This document shows, in pieces, positions 24,791 through 31,336 of a DNA stretch of 42,880 nucleotides (position 1 is its first letter; every line of letters begins with the position of its first letter). The position numbers and the translations under genes are program-made. The DNA lies in the NCBI GenBank assembly GCA_001816385.1, contig MHBW01000011.1, forward strand, positions 1 through 42,880, read 5' to 3'. A model generated the notes under the pieces. It was not told where the DNA came from. It did no database searches and saw only the letters and a list, made by a program, of their open reading frames with translations. The DNA is from Candidatus Blackburnbacteria bacterium RIFCSPHIGHO2_01_FULL_43_15b. GTDB lineage: Bacteria; Patescibacteriota; Microgenomatia; UBA8517; UBA10165.

Positions 24791-25310
24791 ACCATAACCC
24801 AATCTCAAATTCTGCCTCAATGGGCACTCCAGAACAATGGACAAGATTATAAACTGCCCTCCTGCCAAAGGCCGACAAAGTTGGAGAATCATATGTATAA
24901 TCCCCTCTTATCGTTCCCGGAGGAGCATCAATCGGATAGGTTGGTCCCACATGTTTTTTAACAATTTCAACTGACCCCGGGCCTTCTAAAACCATAGCCA
25001 CAACCGGCCCTGACTTCATAAAATCCAAAAGCCATTGGTGGATCATTTTGCCCAATTTAATCGGGTCGTCGGTGCCTAAATCTTCGTTAGGATCTTTGCC
25101 ATTCTCCTTCCAAAACTCCAGGCTTCTCGTTCCCACTTTTTCAAACCAGGCCTCATCTTTATCGTAATGCTTGCGCAACAGATCCTCATCAACCCAAACC
25201 ATCTTCATCCCAACAATTTTTAAACCCAATTTTTCAAAACGGGAGAGAATTTCTCCCACCATGCCTCTTTTAACCCCATCCGGCTTTACTGCTAAAAAAG
25301 TACGCTCCAT
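24756..25310 (-). CDS. ndk: Nucleoside diphosphate kinase
   Basis: Ndk balances nucleoside triphosphates by passing phosphate through an active-site histidine. The ATG at 25310 gives 184 aa beginning MERTFLAVKPDGVKRGMVGE. Motifs: GPVVAMVLEGPGSVEIVKK, T-I-R-G-D-Y and Y-N-L-V-H-C-S-G with catalytic His about residue 158. It is longer than the usual ~140-150 aa because of an insert (about 70-105, GKDPNEDLGTDDPIKLGKMI), seen in some other Ndk groups. It begins six bases after the M16 peptidase stop and is in the same operon. Confidence 0.93.
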   Translation of the reverse strand: MERTFLAVKPDGVKRGMVGEILSRFEKLGLKIVGMKMVWVDEDLLRKHYDKDEAWFEKVGTRSLEFWKENGKDPNEDLGTDDPIKLGKMIHQWLLDFMKSGPVVAMVLEGPGSVEIVKKHVGPTYPIDAPPGTIRGDYTYDSPTLSAFGRRAVYNLVHCSGVPIEAEFEIGLWFKEHELFEYQK

Positions 25311-25315
25311 AAAAA

Positions 25316-26761
25316 TCAACTTCTGAGCAGCTTGCGAAAACGCTCAGGATTGTCAAACGGTCCAACTATGGCCAAATTTAATCTATCTTCTTGGAAAAAA
25401 CTACCTGCCACGCGGTAAACATCTTCCGCAGTTACGTTGTCAATTCCACTTAAAACATCTTCAACCGTTCTCAACCTGCCTTCCAAAAGATAATGCTCGC
25501 CAAAAAAATCCGAGACGTTTTCCGTATCTTCAAGGCTTAACAAAAACCTACCTTTGGCGTATTCCTTGGCTTTTGAGAGCTCCTTCTCCGTCACCTTGTC
25601 ATTCTGAGCCGCAGGCGAAGAATCTCTGGCGGATGCCATATCCCTCGCATGTGCGAGAGATCCCTCACTAACGTTCAGGATGACATCCAAAATCACTTTT
25701 ATCGCTTCGTCAACTTTCCCCAATTCCACCCCCGCGCGGGCGGCCAAATACCCCGCGTCCGTATAATGTTGAACACTTGTGTGTATATAATATGCTAGAC
25801 CACGCTTTTCGCGGACTTGGCTAAAGAGACGGGACGACATCCCCCCGCCTAAAATCGCCGACAAAACCGTTTCTATATACCGGTCTTTATGTCCCAAGGG
25901 ATTACCGGAAAACCCCAAAACCAGGTGGGCCTGTTCTGTGAGCTTGGTGACCAGCCTTACGTCTGGGGCAACCCGACCATTGTCATTCTGCCTCACCACT
26001 CTGTCATCCTCGCGAATGCGGGGATCCAAAAACGACTTGTCGTCCCCATGCAAATGGGGATCCAAAAATACGTTTCTGGTATGGATTCCTGCCTGCGCAG
26101 GAATGACACCCTTCTCGTTCAGGGTGGCATGGTCTCCGAACCATTTTTCCGCCAACTCCTCAATCTTCCTCTGCTCAAACTTTCCCGCCACAGAAATAAC
26201 CATATTCTTTGGCTGGTAAAGCTTTTTTCTAAATTCCACAAAATCGTTTTTCGTCACTCTTTTGATATTGGCCGGTTTGCCCGCAATATCGTGCCCCAGG
26301 GAAGTTTTATCGCCATATAGAAGTTCTTCAAAACTTGTCGCAACTTTTTGTGGCGGCAAATCTTCATACATCGCAATTTCCTGAATAATTACCCCCTTTT
26401 CGCGTTCAATTTCCTGTGGTTCCAAAAGCGGCTCAAAGACCATATCAGACAATACATCAAATGCTAATTCTACATGTTTTTGTGTCACTTTTAAGTGGTA
26501 GGCTGTTCTTTCTTTGTCGGTTGAAGCGTTAATTTCGGCGCCTATAGAATCCGCTGCAGTTGAAACAGCCTGCGCCGAAGGATAGCGGCTGGTACCCTTA
26601 AAAACCATGTGCTCTAAAAAATGAGCCAAACCTGCCACACGGGTATTTTCATCACGGGAACCCGCCCGAACAAATACTTGAACCGTACAGGATTCCACCC
26701 CAGGAACAGAGGAAGTAATGAGAGTAATACCGTTTGATAATGTAGATTTATTCAATTTCAT
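25316..26761 (-). CDS. M16-family zinc peptidase with two in-frame palindromic-repeat inserts
   Basis: Starting at ATG 26761, 481 aa. M16 enzymes (pitrilysin/processing peptidase group) use the inverted zinc motif HxxEH, here HFLEH at residues 47-51, with the distal ligand in VIIQEIAMYED. The C-terminal half has R-G-L-A-Y-Y-I and LSLEDTENVSDFFGE. Two stretches do not belong to the family: one reading VIPAQAGIHTRNVFLDP... from a family A element at 26002-26107 and one reading DVILNVSEGSLAHARD... from a family B element at 25598-25685. Both keep frame. The longer upstream frame is translated repeat and argS tail and is rejected. Ends just before ndk. Confidence 0.88.
   Translation of the reverse strand: MKLNKSTLSNGITLITSSVPGVESCTVQVFVRAGSRDENTRVAGLAHFLEHMVFKGTSRYPSAQAVSTAADSIGAEINASTDKERTAYHLKVTQKHVELAFDVLSDMVFEPLLEPQEIEREKGVIIQEIAMYEDLPPQKVATSFEELLYGDKTSLGHDIAGKPANIKRVTKNDFVEFRKKLYQPKNMVISVAGKFEQRKIEELAEKWFGDHATLNEKGVIPAQAGIHTRNVFLDPHLHGDDKSFLDPRIREDDRVVRQNDNGRVAPDVRLVTKLTEQAHLVLGFSGNPLGHKDRYIETVLSAILGGGMSSRLFSQVREKRGLAYYIHTSVQHYTDAGYLAARAGVELGKVDEAIKVILDVILNVSEGSLAHARDMASARDSSPAAQNDKVTEKELSKAKEYAKGRFLLSLEDTENVSDFFGEHYLLEGRLRTVEDVLSGIDNVTAEDVYRVAGSFFQEDRLNLAIVGPFDNPERFRKLLRS
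25598..25685. repeat. Family B repeat inside the M16 peptidase gene
   Basis: GTCATTCTGAGCCGC ... TCAGGATGACA, with a GAAGAATCTCT core. It inserts about 29 codons without breaking the frame. Confidence 0.75.
26002..26107. repeat. Family A repeat (one and a half units) inside the M16 peptidase gene
   Basis: It has three hairpins: GTCATCCTCGCGAATGCGGG, a second unit GTCGTCCCCATGCAAATGGGG and the right arm GATTCCTGCC...GGAATGACA. The same extra half-unit (AACGACTTGTCGTCCCCATG) occurs at 32827-32846. Confidence 0.8.
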
Positions 26762-26771
26762 AAGTAGAAAG

Positions 26772-28883
26772 TTACATCTTCTGGGGCGCTTCAATCCCCA
26801 ACAACCCCAGGCCTGTTTTGAGAATATTCCCCACCGCTTGGGTAAGAACAAGACGAAATGTAAACTTGTCATTCCCACGAAAGTGGGAACCCATACAGAT
26901 ATCTTTATAGTTCTCCGCCTGCGCGGGGATGACAGCTTTTTGGTGGCCATGGTCAACGTTGGGAGGCAAAATCCTGTGTTGATTGTAAAAAGCGTTATAT
27001 TTTTGGGCTAAATCAAACAAGAAATTGCAGACAAGATTTGGAGAATGGGTTTTGGCTGCTTCTTCAACAACTTCCGGGAATTTATAAAAAGTGCGCAAAA
27101 CGGCAAGTTCCTCCGACCCCATTACGTCATCGCGAGGAATGGTGAGCGAAATCGAGCCAGACGTGGCAATCTCTAGAGATTGCTTCACTGCGTTCGCAAT
27201 GACAGACTTGCATCGAGCGTATGTGTATTGCAAATATGGCGCGGAGTTGCCTTCCAGGGCCATAACTTTGTCCCAGTCAAAAACTATGTTGGAAGAAGGA
27301 TGATGCGACAGATCAAAGTATTTTACTGCACCAACCCCAACAGCAACTCCAACATCGTTCGACGGGTAGGAAGTGCCAAGTGTACGGGTGGCGGGAGCGG
27401 AGGGAGTCCCGCCGAGTGACCGCAGGGAGCCTGCGACCGAGGACGTCGGGTGGGACGAGCTCCCGACAGGACCCGAAGCAGGTGATTTGACAGGACCCCG
27501 AGCAGCCAAGGCGCGTGCTCTTTCTATTGCTTCTTCAAGCACCTCTTCCAAATGTACCGTATCCCCCTTTCTGGTCGAAAATTTCTTCCCGGAAGGTGCC
27601 AGGTACAAACCATGCTTTATATGCACAAACCGAGTCGGAACGACTCGTCCTGAGCTCGGCGAAGGATCCCCCCACCCTAGCAACCTAACAGCCTCAAAAA
27701 GCTGCTGAAAATGCAGGGCCTGTTCTGCCCCCACCTCATACAAGATCAAACTAGGATCCCATTCTTTTAGTCGAAACTTAACTGTTGCTAAATCCCGGGT
27801 AAAATAATTCGTTGCGCCATCAGACTTGACCAAAATCGCCGGCGGCAGAACTTGTCCTGAGCTTGCCGAGGGAAACTCCACAATTAAAGCTCCCTCGCTT
27901 TCTTTGGCAATTCCCCGAACTTTGCATTCTTCGACTACTTCGGGCATTAATTTTTCGTAAAAACTTTCACCATACGCATAATCAATCGTTACTCCCAGCA
28001 AATCGTAAATGCGATTAAACTCGGTTAAGGAAATATCTTTGACCTTTTGCCAAATCTCGCGGGCATCAGGGTCACCTTCCTCTAGCCTTTTAAACCACTC
28101 CCGCGCCCCGTCCATAAGTTCCGGCCTCTCCTCCGCCTCTTTATTAAATTCAACATACATTCTTTCTAAATCTTCGATGGTCAAGTTCTCAATTTTTGCA
28201 TTTTGATTTACCATTCTGGTGGGAGCTTTGCTCATGATTTTTGCAATTAGCATTCCGAATTGTCTTCCCCAATCCCCAAGATGGTTATCGCCAATCACAC
28301 GCGCCCCCAAAAACTTGTAAAGGTTGTAAATTGCCTGGCCAATAATTGTTGAACGAAGATGCCCGATTCCAAAAGGCTTGGCTATATTTGGGCCGGAATA
28401 ATCAACAATTACAGTTTGACCGGCAAAGACGTCTGAGCTTCCATAAGATTCCCCCAATTCCCCGACTTTCCCCATTCCCCCTACCAACATTTCTTTTGCA
28501 AGCCAAAAATTAATAAAGCCAGGAGCAACAACATCAATTTTTTCTACCAGACCTTCAAGTGTTTTGTCCTTCTCCAACTTTTCCTTTATCTTTTCTGCCA
28601 ACTTCAGAGGTGAGGTAAAACCTGTCCCATCAACCCCTTCTTCTGTCATTTCGGGCTCAGACCCGGAATCTATAACGTATTCGTTTCTGAGCAAAGCAAA
28701 TATATCAATATTTCTGGTTCCCCGCCTGCGCGGGGATGACATTTTTTTAAATACAGCCATCGCAATGTTTGAGCTGTAGTCCCCATGAGCTTCCACGGAA
28801 GGATGTTCAAGTTTTGGCTCAATGTCCTGCCCGGTTAATTCTTTAACTACCTTTGCAATAGCATTTCTTAGTTGTTCGCGCAT
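26772..28883 (-). CDS. argS: Arginyl-tRNA synthetase with several in-frame repeat inserts
   Basis: 703 aa, class I synthetase charging tRNA-Arg. HIGH-type motif GIGHLRSTIIGQ (about residue 171), KMSKS equivalent KKFSTRKGD, and the C-terminal DALR-type anticodon domain (SEELAVLRTFYKFPEVVEEA). Family size is nearer 550-600. The extra length lies in segments that are translated repeats: family A at 28644-28741 and 26868-26934, family C at 27126-27204, short E-type pieces at about 27846-27873 and 27643-27667, and a GC-rich insert at about 27375-27490 (reading SSSHPTSSVAGSLRSL). All keep frame and the gene has no internal stop. It precedes the M16 gene by ten bases. Confidence 0.92.
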   Translation of the reverse strand: MREQLRNAIAKVVKELTGQDIEPKLEHPSVEAHGDYSSNIAMAVFKKMSSPRRRGTRNIDIFALLRNEYVIDSGSEPEMTEEGVDGTGFTSPLKLAEKIKEKLEKDKTLEGLVEKIDVVAPGFINFWLAKEMLVGGMGKVGELGESYGSSDVFAGQTVIVDYSGPNIAKPFGIGHLRSTIIGQAIYNLYKFLGARVIGDNHLGDWGRQFGMLIAKIMSKAPTRMVNQNAKIENLTIEDLERMYVEFNKEAEERPELMDGAREWFKRLEEGDPDAREIWQKVKDISLTEFNRIYDLLGVTIDYAYGESFYEKLMPEVVEECKVRGIAKESEGALIVEFPSASSGQVLPPAILVKSDGATNYFTRDLATVKFRLKEWDPSLILYEVGAEQALHFQQLFEAVRLLGWGDPSPSSGRVVPTRFVHIKHGLYLAPSGKKFSTRKGDTVHLEEVLEEAIERARALAARGPVKSPASGPVGSSSHPTSSVAGSLRSLGGTPSAPATRTLGTSYPSNDVGVAVGVGAVKYFDLSHHPSSNIVFDWDKVMALEGNSAPYLQYTYARCKSVIANAVKQSLEIATSGSISLTIPRDDVMGSEELAVLRTFYKFPEVVEEAAKTHSPNLVCNFLFDLAQKYNAFYNQHRILPPNVDHGHQKAVIPAQAENYKDICMGSHFRGNDKFTFRLVLTQAVGNILKTGLGLLGIEAPQKM
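26868..26934. repeat. Family A repeat inside argS (3' part)
   Basis: GTCATTCCCACGAAAGTGGGA ... CGCCTGCGCGGGGATGACA; translated in frame (minus strand) as VIPAQAENYKDICMGSHFRG in the anticodon-domain region. It lies between a conserved helix and the C-terminal domain tail. Confidence 0.8.
27126..27204. repeat. Family C repeat inside argS
   Basis: GTCATCGCGAGGAATGGTGA ... CGCAATGACA, close copy of 15511-15608. Translated (minus strand) as VIANAVKQSLEIATSGSISL followed by TIPRDD. Confidence 0.8.
27375..27490. repeat. GC-rich insert in argS of unknown family
   Basis: A GC-rich stretch with palindromic pieces (GGGAGCGGAGGGAGTCCCGC; GGGACGAGCTCCC) encodes low-complexity Ser/Pro/Gly/Thr residues with no place in the synthetase fold. 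Boundaries are approximate. Confidence 0.5.
28644..28741. repeat. Family A repeat inside argS (N-terminal domain)
   Basis: It has GTCATTTCGGGCTCAGACCC and GTTCCCCGCCTGCGCGGGGA hairpins around an A/T-rich centre, ending GATGACA. Translated in frame as MSSPRRRGTRNIDIF and onward within the N-terminal additional domain. Confidence 0.75.
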
Positions 28884-28954
28884 TTGCCCAATTGTACCTT
28901 TTTAGATTCCCCAAGGGAAGAATGGAAGAATAGAAGAAATGAAGTTACCGTCCT

Positions 28955-28982
28955 CATTATTCCCACGATCGTTTCAACATTG
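28955..28982. repeat. Degenerate copy of the CGATCG palindrome at the 3' end of the PaaX/Cas2-like gene
   Basis: Aligned with the perfect palindrome at 29501-29528 it agrees at 23 of 28 positions and keeps the central CACGATCGT. It overlaps the stop codon of the gene. Confidence 0.6.
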
Positions 28983-29487
28983 CGTCAAGGTATGCATCTT
29001 CAGATTCAATCACAGCCACCCAATCTTCGACTTCCAGCTTCGTAATCAGTCGTCTTAATTTTTCTGTCACATTTTTCTTTCCAACCCAAACGCTCTTCTG
29101 CCAGCTTCTGAACCCCCAGTCCTTCAATCTTCTTCTAAATAAATCCCTTACTCCCCTTTTTGCCTCCGGCACATCAAAGATCACTAGTCTCCACTTCCCG
29201 TCCCACTTCTCTTCCGAAGACGATAGGTCGCCCAAAGCATCTTCCCCCAAGTTGGTCAACCTAAAAACAATCTGCTCAGCCTTTGCATCTCCAAACTCAA
29301 CCAGTCCCCGTTCTCTCATACGCTTAATTGCCTCTACTAATTTTGTTTTCTTTCGAGGATAACCTGATCCACCGTAGGCATAAAGATGGGAGTTGTTAAC
29401 AAAGTGATTAAAATCAATTAATCCGTCAACTGCTTTTTCTAAGGCAAAAAGTGTAAACTCACTCAAGCTCCCCTTTCGAATTTTCAT
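28957..29487 (-). CDS. PaaX-like regulator with Cas2-like domain, diverging from the ATPase operon
   Basis: 176 aa. Winged-helix N-terminal part (about 1-75; TKLVEAIKRMRERGLVEFGD, VFRLTNLGEDAL), then the PaaX middle/Cas2-like domain: WDGKWRLVIFDVPEAKRGVR, DLFRRRLKDWGFRSWQKSVW, WVAVIESEDAYL. It lacks the C-terminal PaaX domain. The start codon is 14 bases from a perfect 28-bp palindrome that also holds -35-like TTGACA in both directions, so it probably represses itself and may control the ATPase operon read the other way. Family relatives in CPR are often labelled Cas2; no CRISPR features are present. Confidence 0.8.
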   Translation of the reverse strand: MKIRKGSLSEFTLFALEKAVDGLIDFNHFVNNSHLYAYGGSGYPRKKTKLVEAIKRMRERGLVEFGDAKAEQIVFRLTNLGEDALGDLSSSEEKWDGKWRLVIFDVPEAKRGVRDLFRRRLKDWGFRSWQKSVWVGKKNVTEKLRRLITKLEVEDWVAVIESEDAYLDAMLKRSWE

Positions 29488-29500
29488 TATTCCAAAGTAG

Positions 29501-29528
29501 CATTATTGACACGATCGTGTCAATAATG
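29501..29528. promoter_or_regulatory. Perfect 28-bp palindrome in the divergent promoter (operator)
   Basis: Half-site CATTATTGACACGA is repeated exactly as its reverse complement with no spacer. It contains TTGACA on both strands; on the minus strand TACTTT follows at 18-base spacing, just before the PaaX-like ATG. It is placed 45 bases before the first ATPase-operon gene. Confidence 0.8.
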
Positions 29529-29573
29529 TAGCGTGTTCTTGATTTATACCTGTACAAGATGTAACCTGAAAAT

Positions 29574-30365
29574 ATGCGACGCGCTTGCCCATTGACAGGG
29601 TTCCACCTTGTCAATACCACCTTAGCATTTGCCACTCTGACCTTCCTGGTATTTGCCCACCCTGCCAAAATTTCCGCTCAATCTGTAGGTTATGCCTTTC
29701 CTGTTGACGACTCCAGTGCTGTAATTGGAGATATGCTAACTTTGCGGGACGGCAAACTTGTTCGCACTGACAAGCCTTACGACAACGAAATTTTCGGAGC
29801 GCTGCAAAACAAGCCCGCGCTTCTTTTCAAAGTCCAAGGGACAGTTAACGGCCGGCCTATTGTCAAAGACGGTATTGCTATGGTAAACGTAACCGCCGAT
29901 AACGGCCCCATTTCTTACGGCGATGTTATCACTTCCTCAAAAAACCCCGGCAAAGGACAAAAAGCAACCAAATCAGGGTACGTTTTGGGAGTCTCCATGG
30001 GCAACTTAAAAGAAGGCACAGGCCAAATATTGGTTTCAATTAAACCTGAATATGCCGAAATCACAACAGCAGTTGGCGCGGCAAGGCTTCTCAACTATGT
30101 TAACGAATCAATATTCCGCACCCAACGTAATCCGGAAAAGTTTTTAAAAGGCATCCAATACGTTGCCGCGGGGGCCGTTGCTCTAGCTGCTTTTGTTCTG
30201 GCATTTTTGACTTTTTCAAAAGCGGTGGTCAAAGGGATAGAATCTGTCGGACGAAACCCTATGGCTAAAGGAACAATTTATGTGTCCATTGTAATTAATT
30301 TGATAATGACTGCAACAACGGTTGGATTTGGCATTTTGGCAGCCGTCGTCATTATCAGTTTTTAA
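29574..30365 (+). CDS. Secreted-domain protein fused to an F-type ATPase c-subunit-like hairpin lacking the ion-binding carboxylate
   Basis: 263 aa in the position of atpB/atpE. Residues 1-36 are a signal peptide ending HPAKISAQ. Residues ~37-165 are an extracytoplasmic domain with TADNGPISYGDVITSSKNPG, similar to VSAENGPIEKGDYLTSSSTP in the giant surface protein downstream. Residues ~190-263 are a two-helix hairpin: helix 1 GIQYVAAGAVALAAFVLAFL, polar loop VKGIESVGRNPMAKG, helix 2 TIYVSIVINLIMTATTVGFG... The RNP loop and its MAKG-T-I follow-on match c subunits (RQPEAKGQI in Na+-type c). In c subunits the essential Glu/Asp lies 18 residues after that proline; here the residue is Ala, and neither helix has any acidic residue. 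The signal peptide puts the loop in the cytoplasm, the correct side for F1 contact. Confidence 0.8.
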   Translation: MRRACPLTGFHLVNTTLAFATLTFLVFAHPAKISAQSVGYAFPVDDSSAVIGDMLTLRDGKLVRTDKPYDNEIFGALQNKPALLFKVQGTVNGRPIVKDGIAMVNVTADNGPISYGDVITSSKNPGKGQKATKSGYVLGVSMGNLKEGTGQILVSIKPEYAEITTAVGAARLLNYVNESIFRTQRNPEKFLKGIQYVAAGAVALAAFVLAFLTFSKAVVKGIESVGRNPMAKGTIYVSIVINLIMTATTVGFGILAAVVIISF

Positions 30366-30401
30366 CCTTGCTTTTGTCGCGCAAAGTAGTTACAAATGAA
30401 A

Positions 30402-30545
30402 TGTCACCCCGCTCAGCGGGATCCAAAAAATGTCATCCTCAACCTGATCGAGGATCTATATAAATAATCTTATATAGATTCCTGCCTACGCAGGAATGAC
30501 AAAAGGGTATGCGTTATTCCCACGAAGGTGGGAATCCAAAAATAC
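30402..30545. repeat. Cluster of family A halves before atpF
   Basis: GTCACCCCGCTCAGCGGGAT, then a full unit GTCATCCTCAACCTGATCGA ... GCAGGAATGACA (to 30500), then another left half ATTCCCACGAAGGTGGGAAT followed by CCAAAAATAC. The atpF start codon is at the end of the last half. Confidence 0.75.
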
Positions 30546-31073
30546 ATGGACTTAACTTTACTCTCATCATTTCTCCTCCTGGCCGTGGCTTTGTCTGTAG
30601 CTAATTCTATTCTTGTAGTTAAATTCATACTCGAGACGCGGCGCGCCAACTCTACCTCACAAGAAGCGCAAAAACTAAAATCTCAAAACAAAGTTTTGCA
30701 GCTTGTACAAGCCGAAAACCAGAAAATTATCGAGTCCGCAAACGAAAAGTACGCAAAATATTTATCAGACCTTGAAAAAGAGATTGACAAAAAGGTTGAA
30801 AAATTAATTGAAGAAACGTCAAAAGAGTTAAAAAGCTCCCTGGCTAAGTCTCAAAAAGACAGTTTCCAAATAAAACAGGAGGCTATGCAAAGTATTAACC
30901 AGGAATTAGCCCAATACAAAAAGGAAAAAATAGAAATGATTGACGAGAACATTGTTGGAATCATGGAAAAAACCCTCTCCTTAGTTTTAACGCGCCGCTT
31001 AACGCTTAAAGACCACGAGGATTTAGTGCGCGATGCCCTGGCCCAAGCCCGAGCGGAAAAGTTCCTCCCATGA
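30546..31073 (+). CDS. atpF: ATP synthase F0 subunit b (peripheral stalk)
   Basis: 175 aa from ATG 30546 (MDLTLLSSFLLLAVALSVAN). One N-terminal membrane helix (about 4-28), then a long charged coiled coil (about 35-140: QKLKSQNKVLQLVQAENQKI ... KKEKIEMIDENIVGIMEKTL), the layout of b subunits. The C-terminal TLKDHEDLVRDALAQARAEKF is a helical end contacting delta. The start is inside the last bases of a repeat; a GTG at 30528 would add six repeat-encoded residues. The stop overlaps the delta start (ATGA). Confidence 0.82.
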   Translation: MDLTLLSSFLLLAVALSVANSILVVKFILETRRANSTSQEAQKLKSQNKVLQLVQAENQKIIESANEKYAKYLSDLEKEIDKKVEKLIEETSKELKSSLAKSQKDSFQIKQEAMQSINQELAQYKKEKIEMIDENIVGIMEKTLSLVLTRRLTLKDHEDLVRDALAQARAEKFLP

Positions 31074-31318
31074 AAGAGACTAAAAAACCACCCGTCTTAA
31101 CGCTTTTTCTTCCCTTTGAAGCCTCCCGGGAATTTGCGAAAGAAATTCGTGATAATCTGCAAAGGAAAACCCCCGGACTTATCCTGGATATAAAGCTTGA
31201 CCCCACCCTTTTAGGCGGCACAACCATTGTTTATAAAAACCAACTTCGCGATTATTCTCTCAAAGAGTCTCTTTCCCAAAACAGGATAAAACTTGCCCAA
31301 AAATTTAAACAGATGTGA
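31070..31318 (+). CDS. atpH: ATP synthase subunit delta, C-terminal domain only
   Basis: 82 aa, versus about 180 for full delta (OSCP). The DIKLDPTLLGGTTIVYKNQL region matches the C-terminal delta domain (D-P-x-L-x-G-G), followed by DYSLKESLSQNRIKLAQKF. The N-terminal six-helix domain that binds the top of F1 is missing. ATGA overlap with atpF. Either the long b subunit takes over the F1 contact, or the stator is differently built. Confidence 0.72.
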   Translation: MKETKKPPVLTLFLPFEASREFAKEIRDNLQRKTPGLILDIKLDPTLLGGTTIVYKNQLRDYSLKESLSQNRIKLAQKFKQM

Positions 31319-31336
31319 AGCTTTGAGGCTAAAAAA

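Noticed and set aside
26762-26956. Longer start for the M16 peptidase
   Set aside because: The extension is antisense-frame argS tail and family A repeat; the family's normal N-terminus begins at 26761.
13077-29487. CRISPR-Cas system suggested by two Cas2-like proteins and many palindromic repeats
   Set aside because: The repeats are dispersed singles without regular spacers, no cas1 or effector gene is present, and both proteins have PaaX-type winged-helix N-termini.
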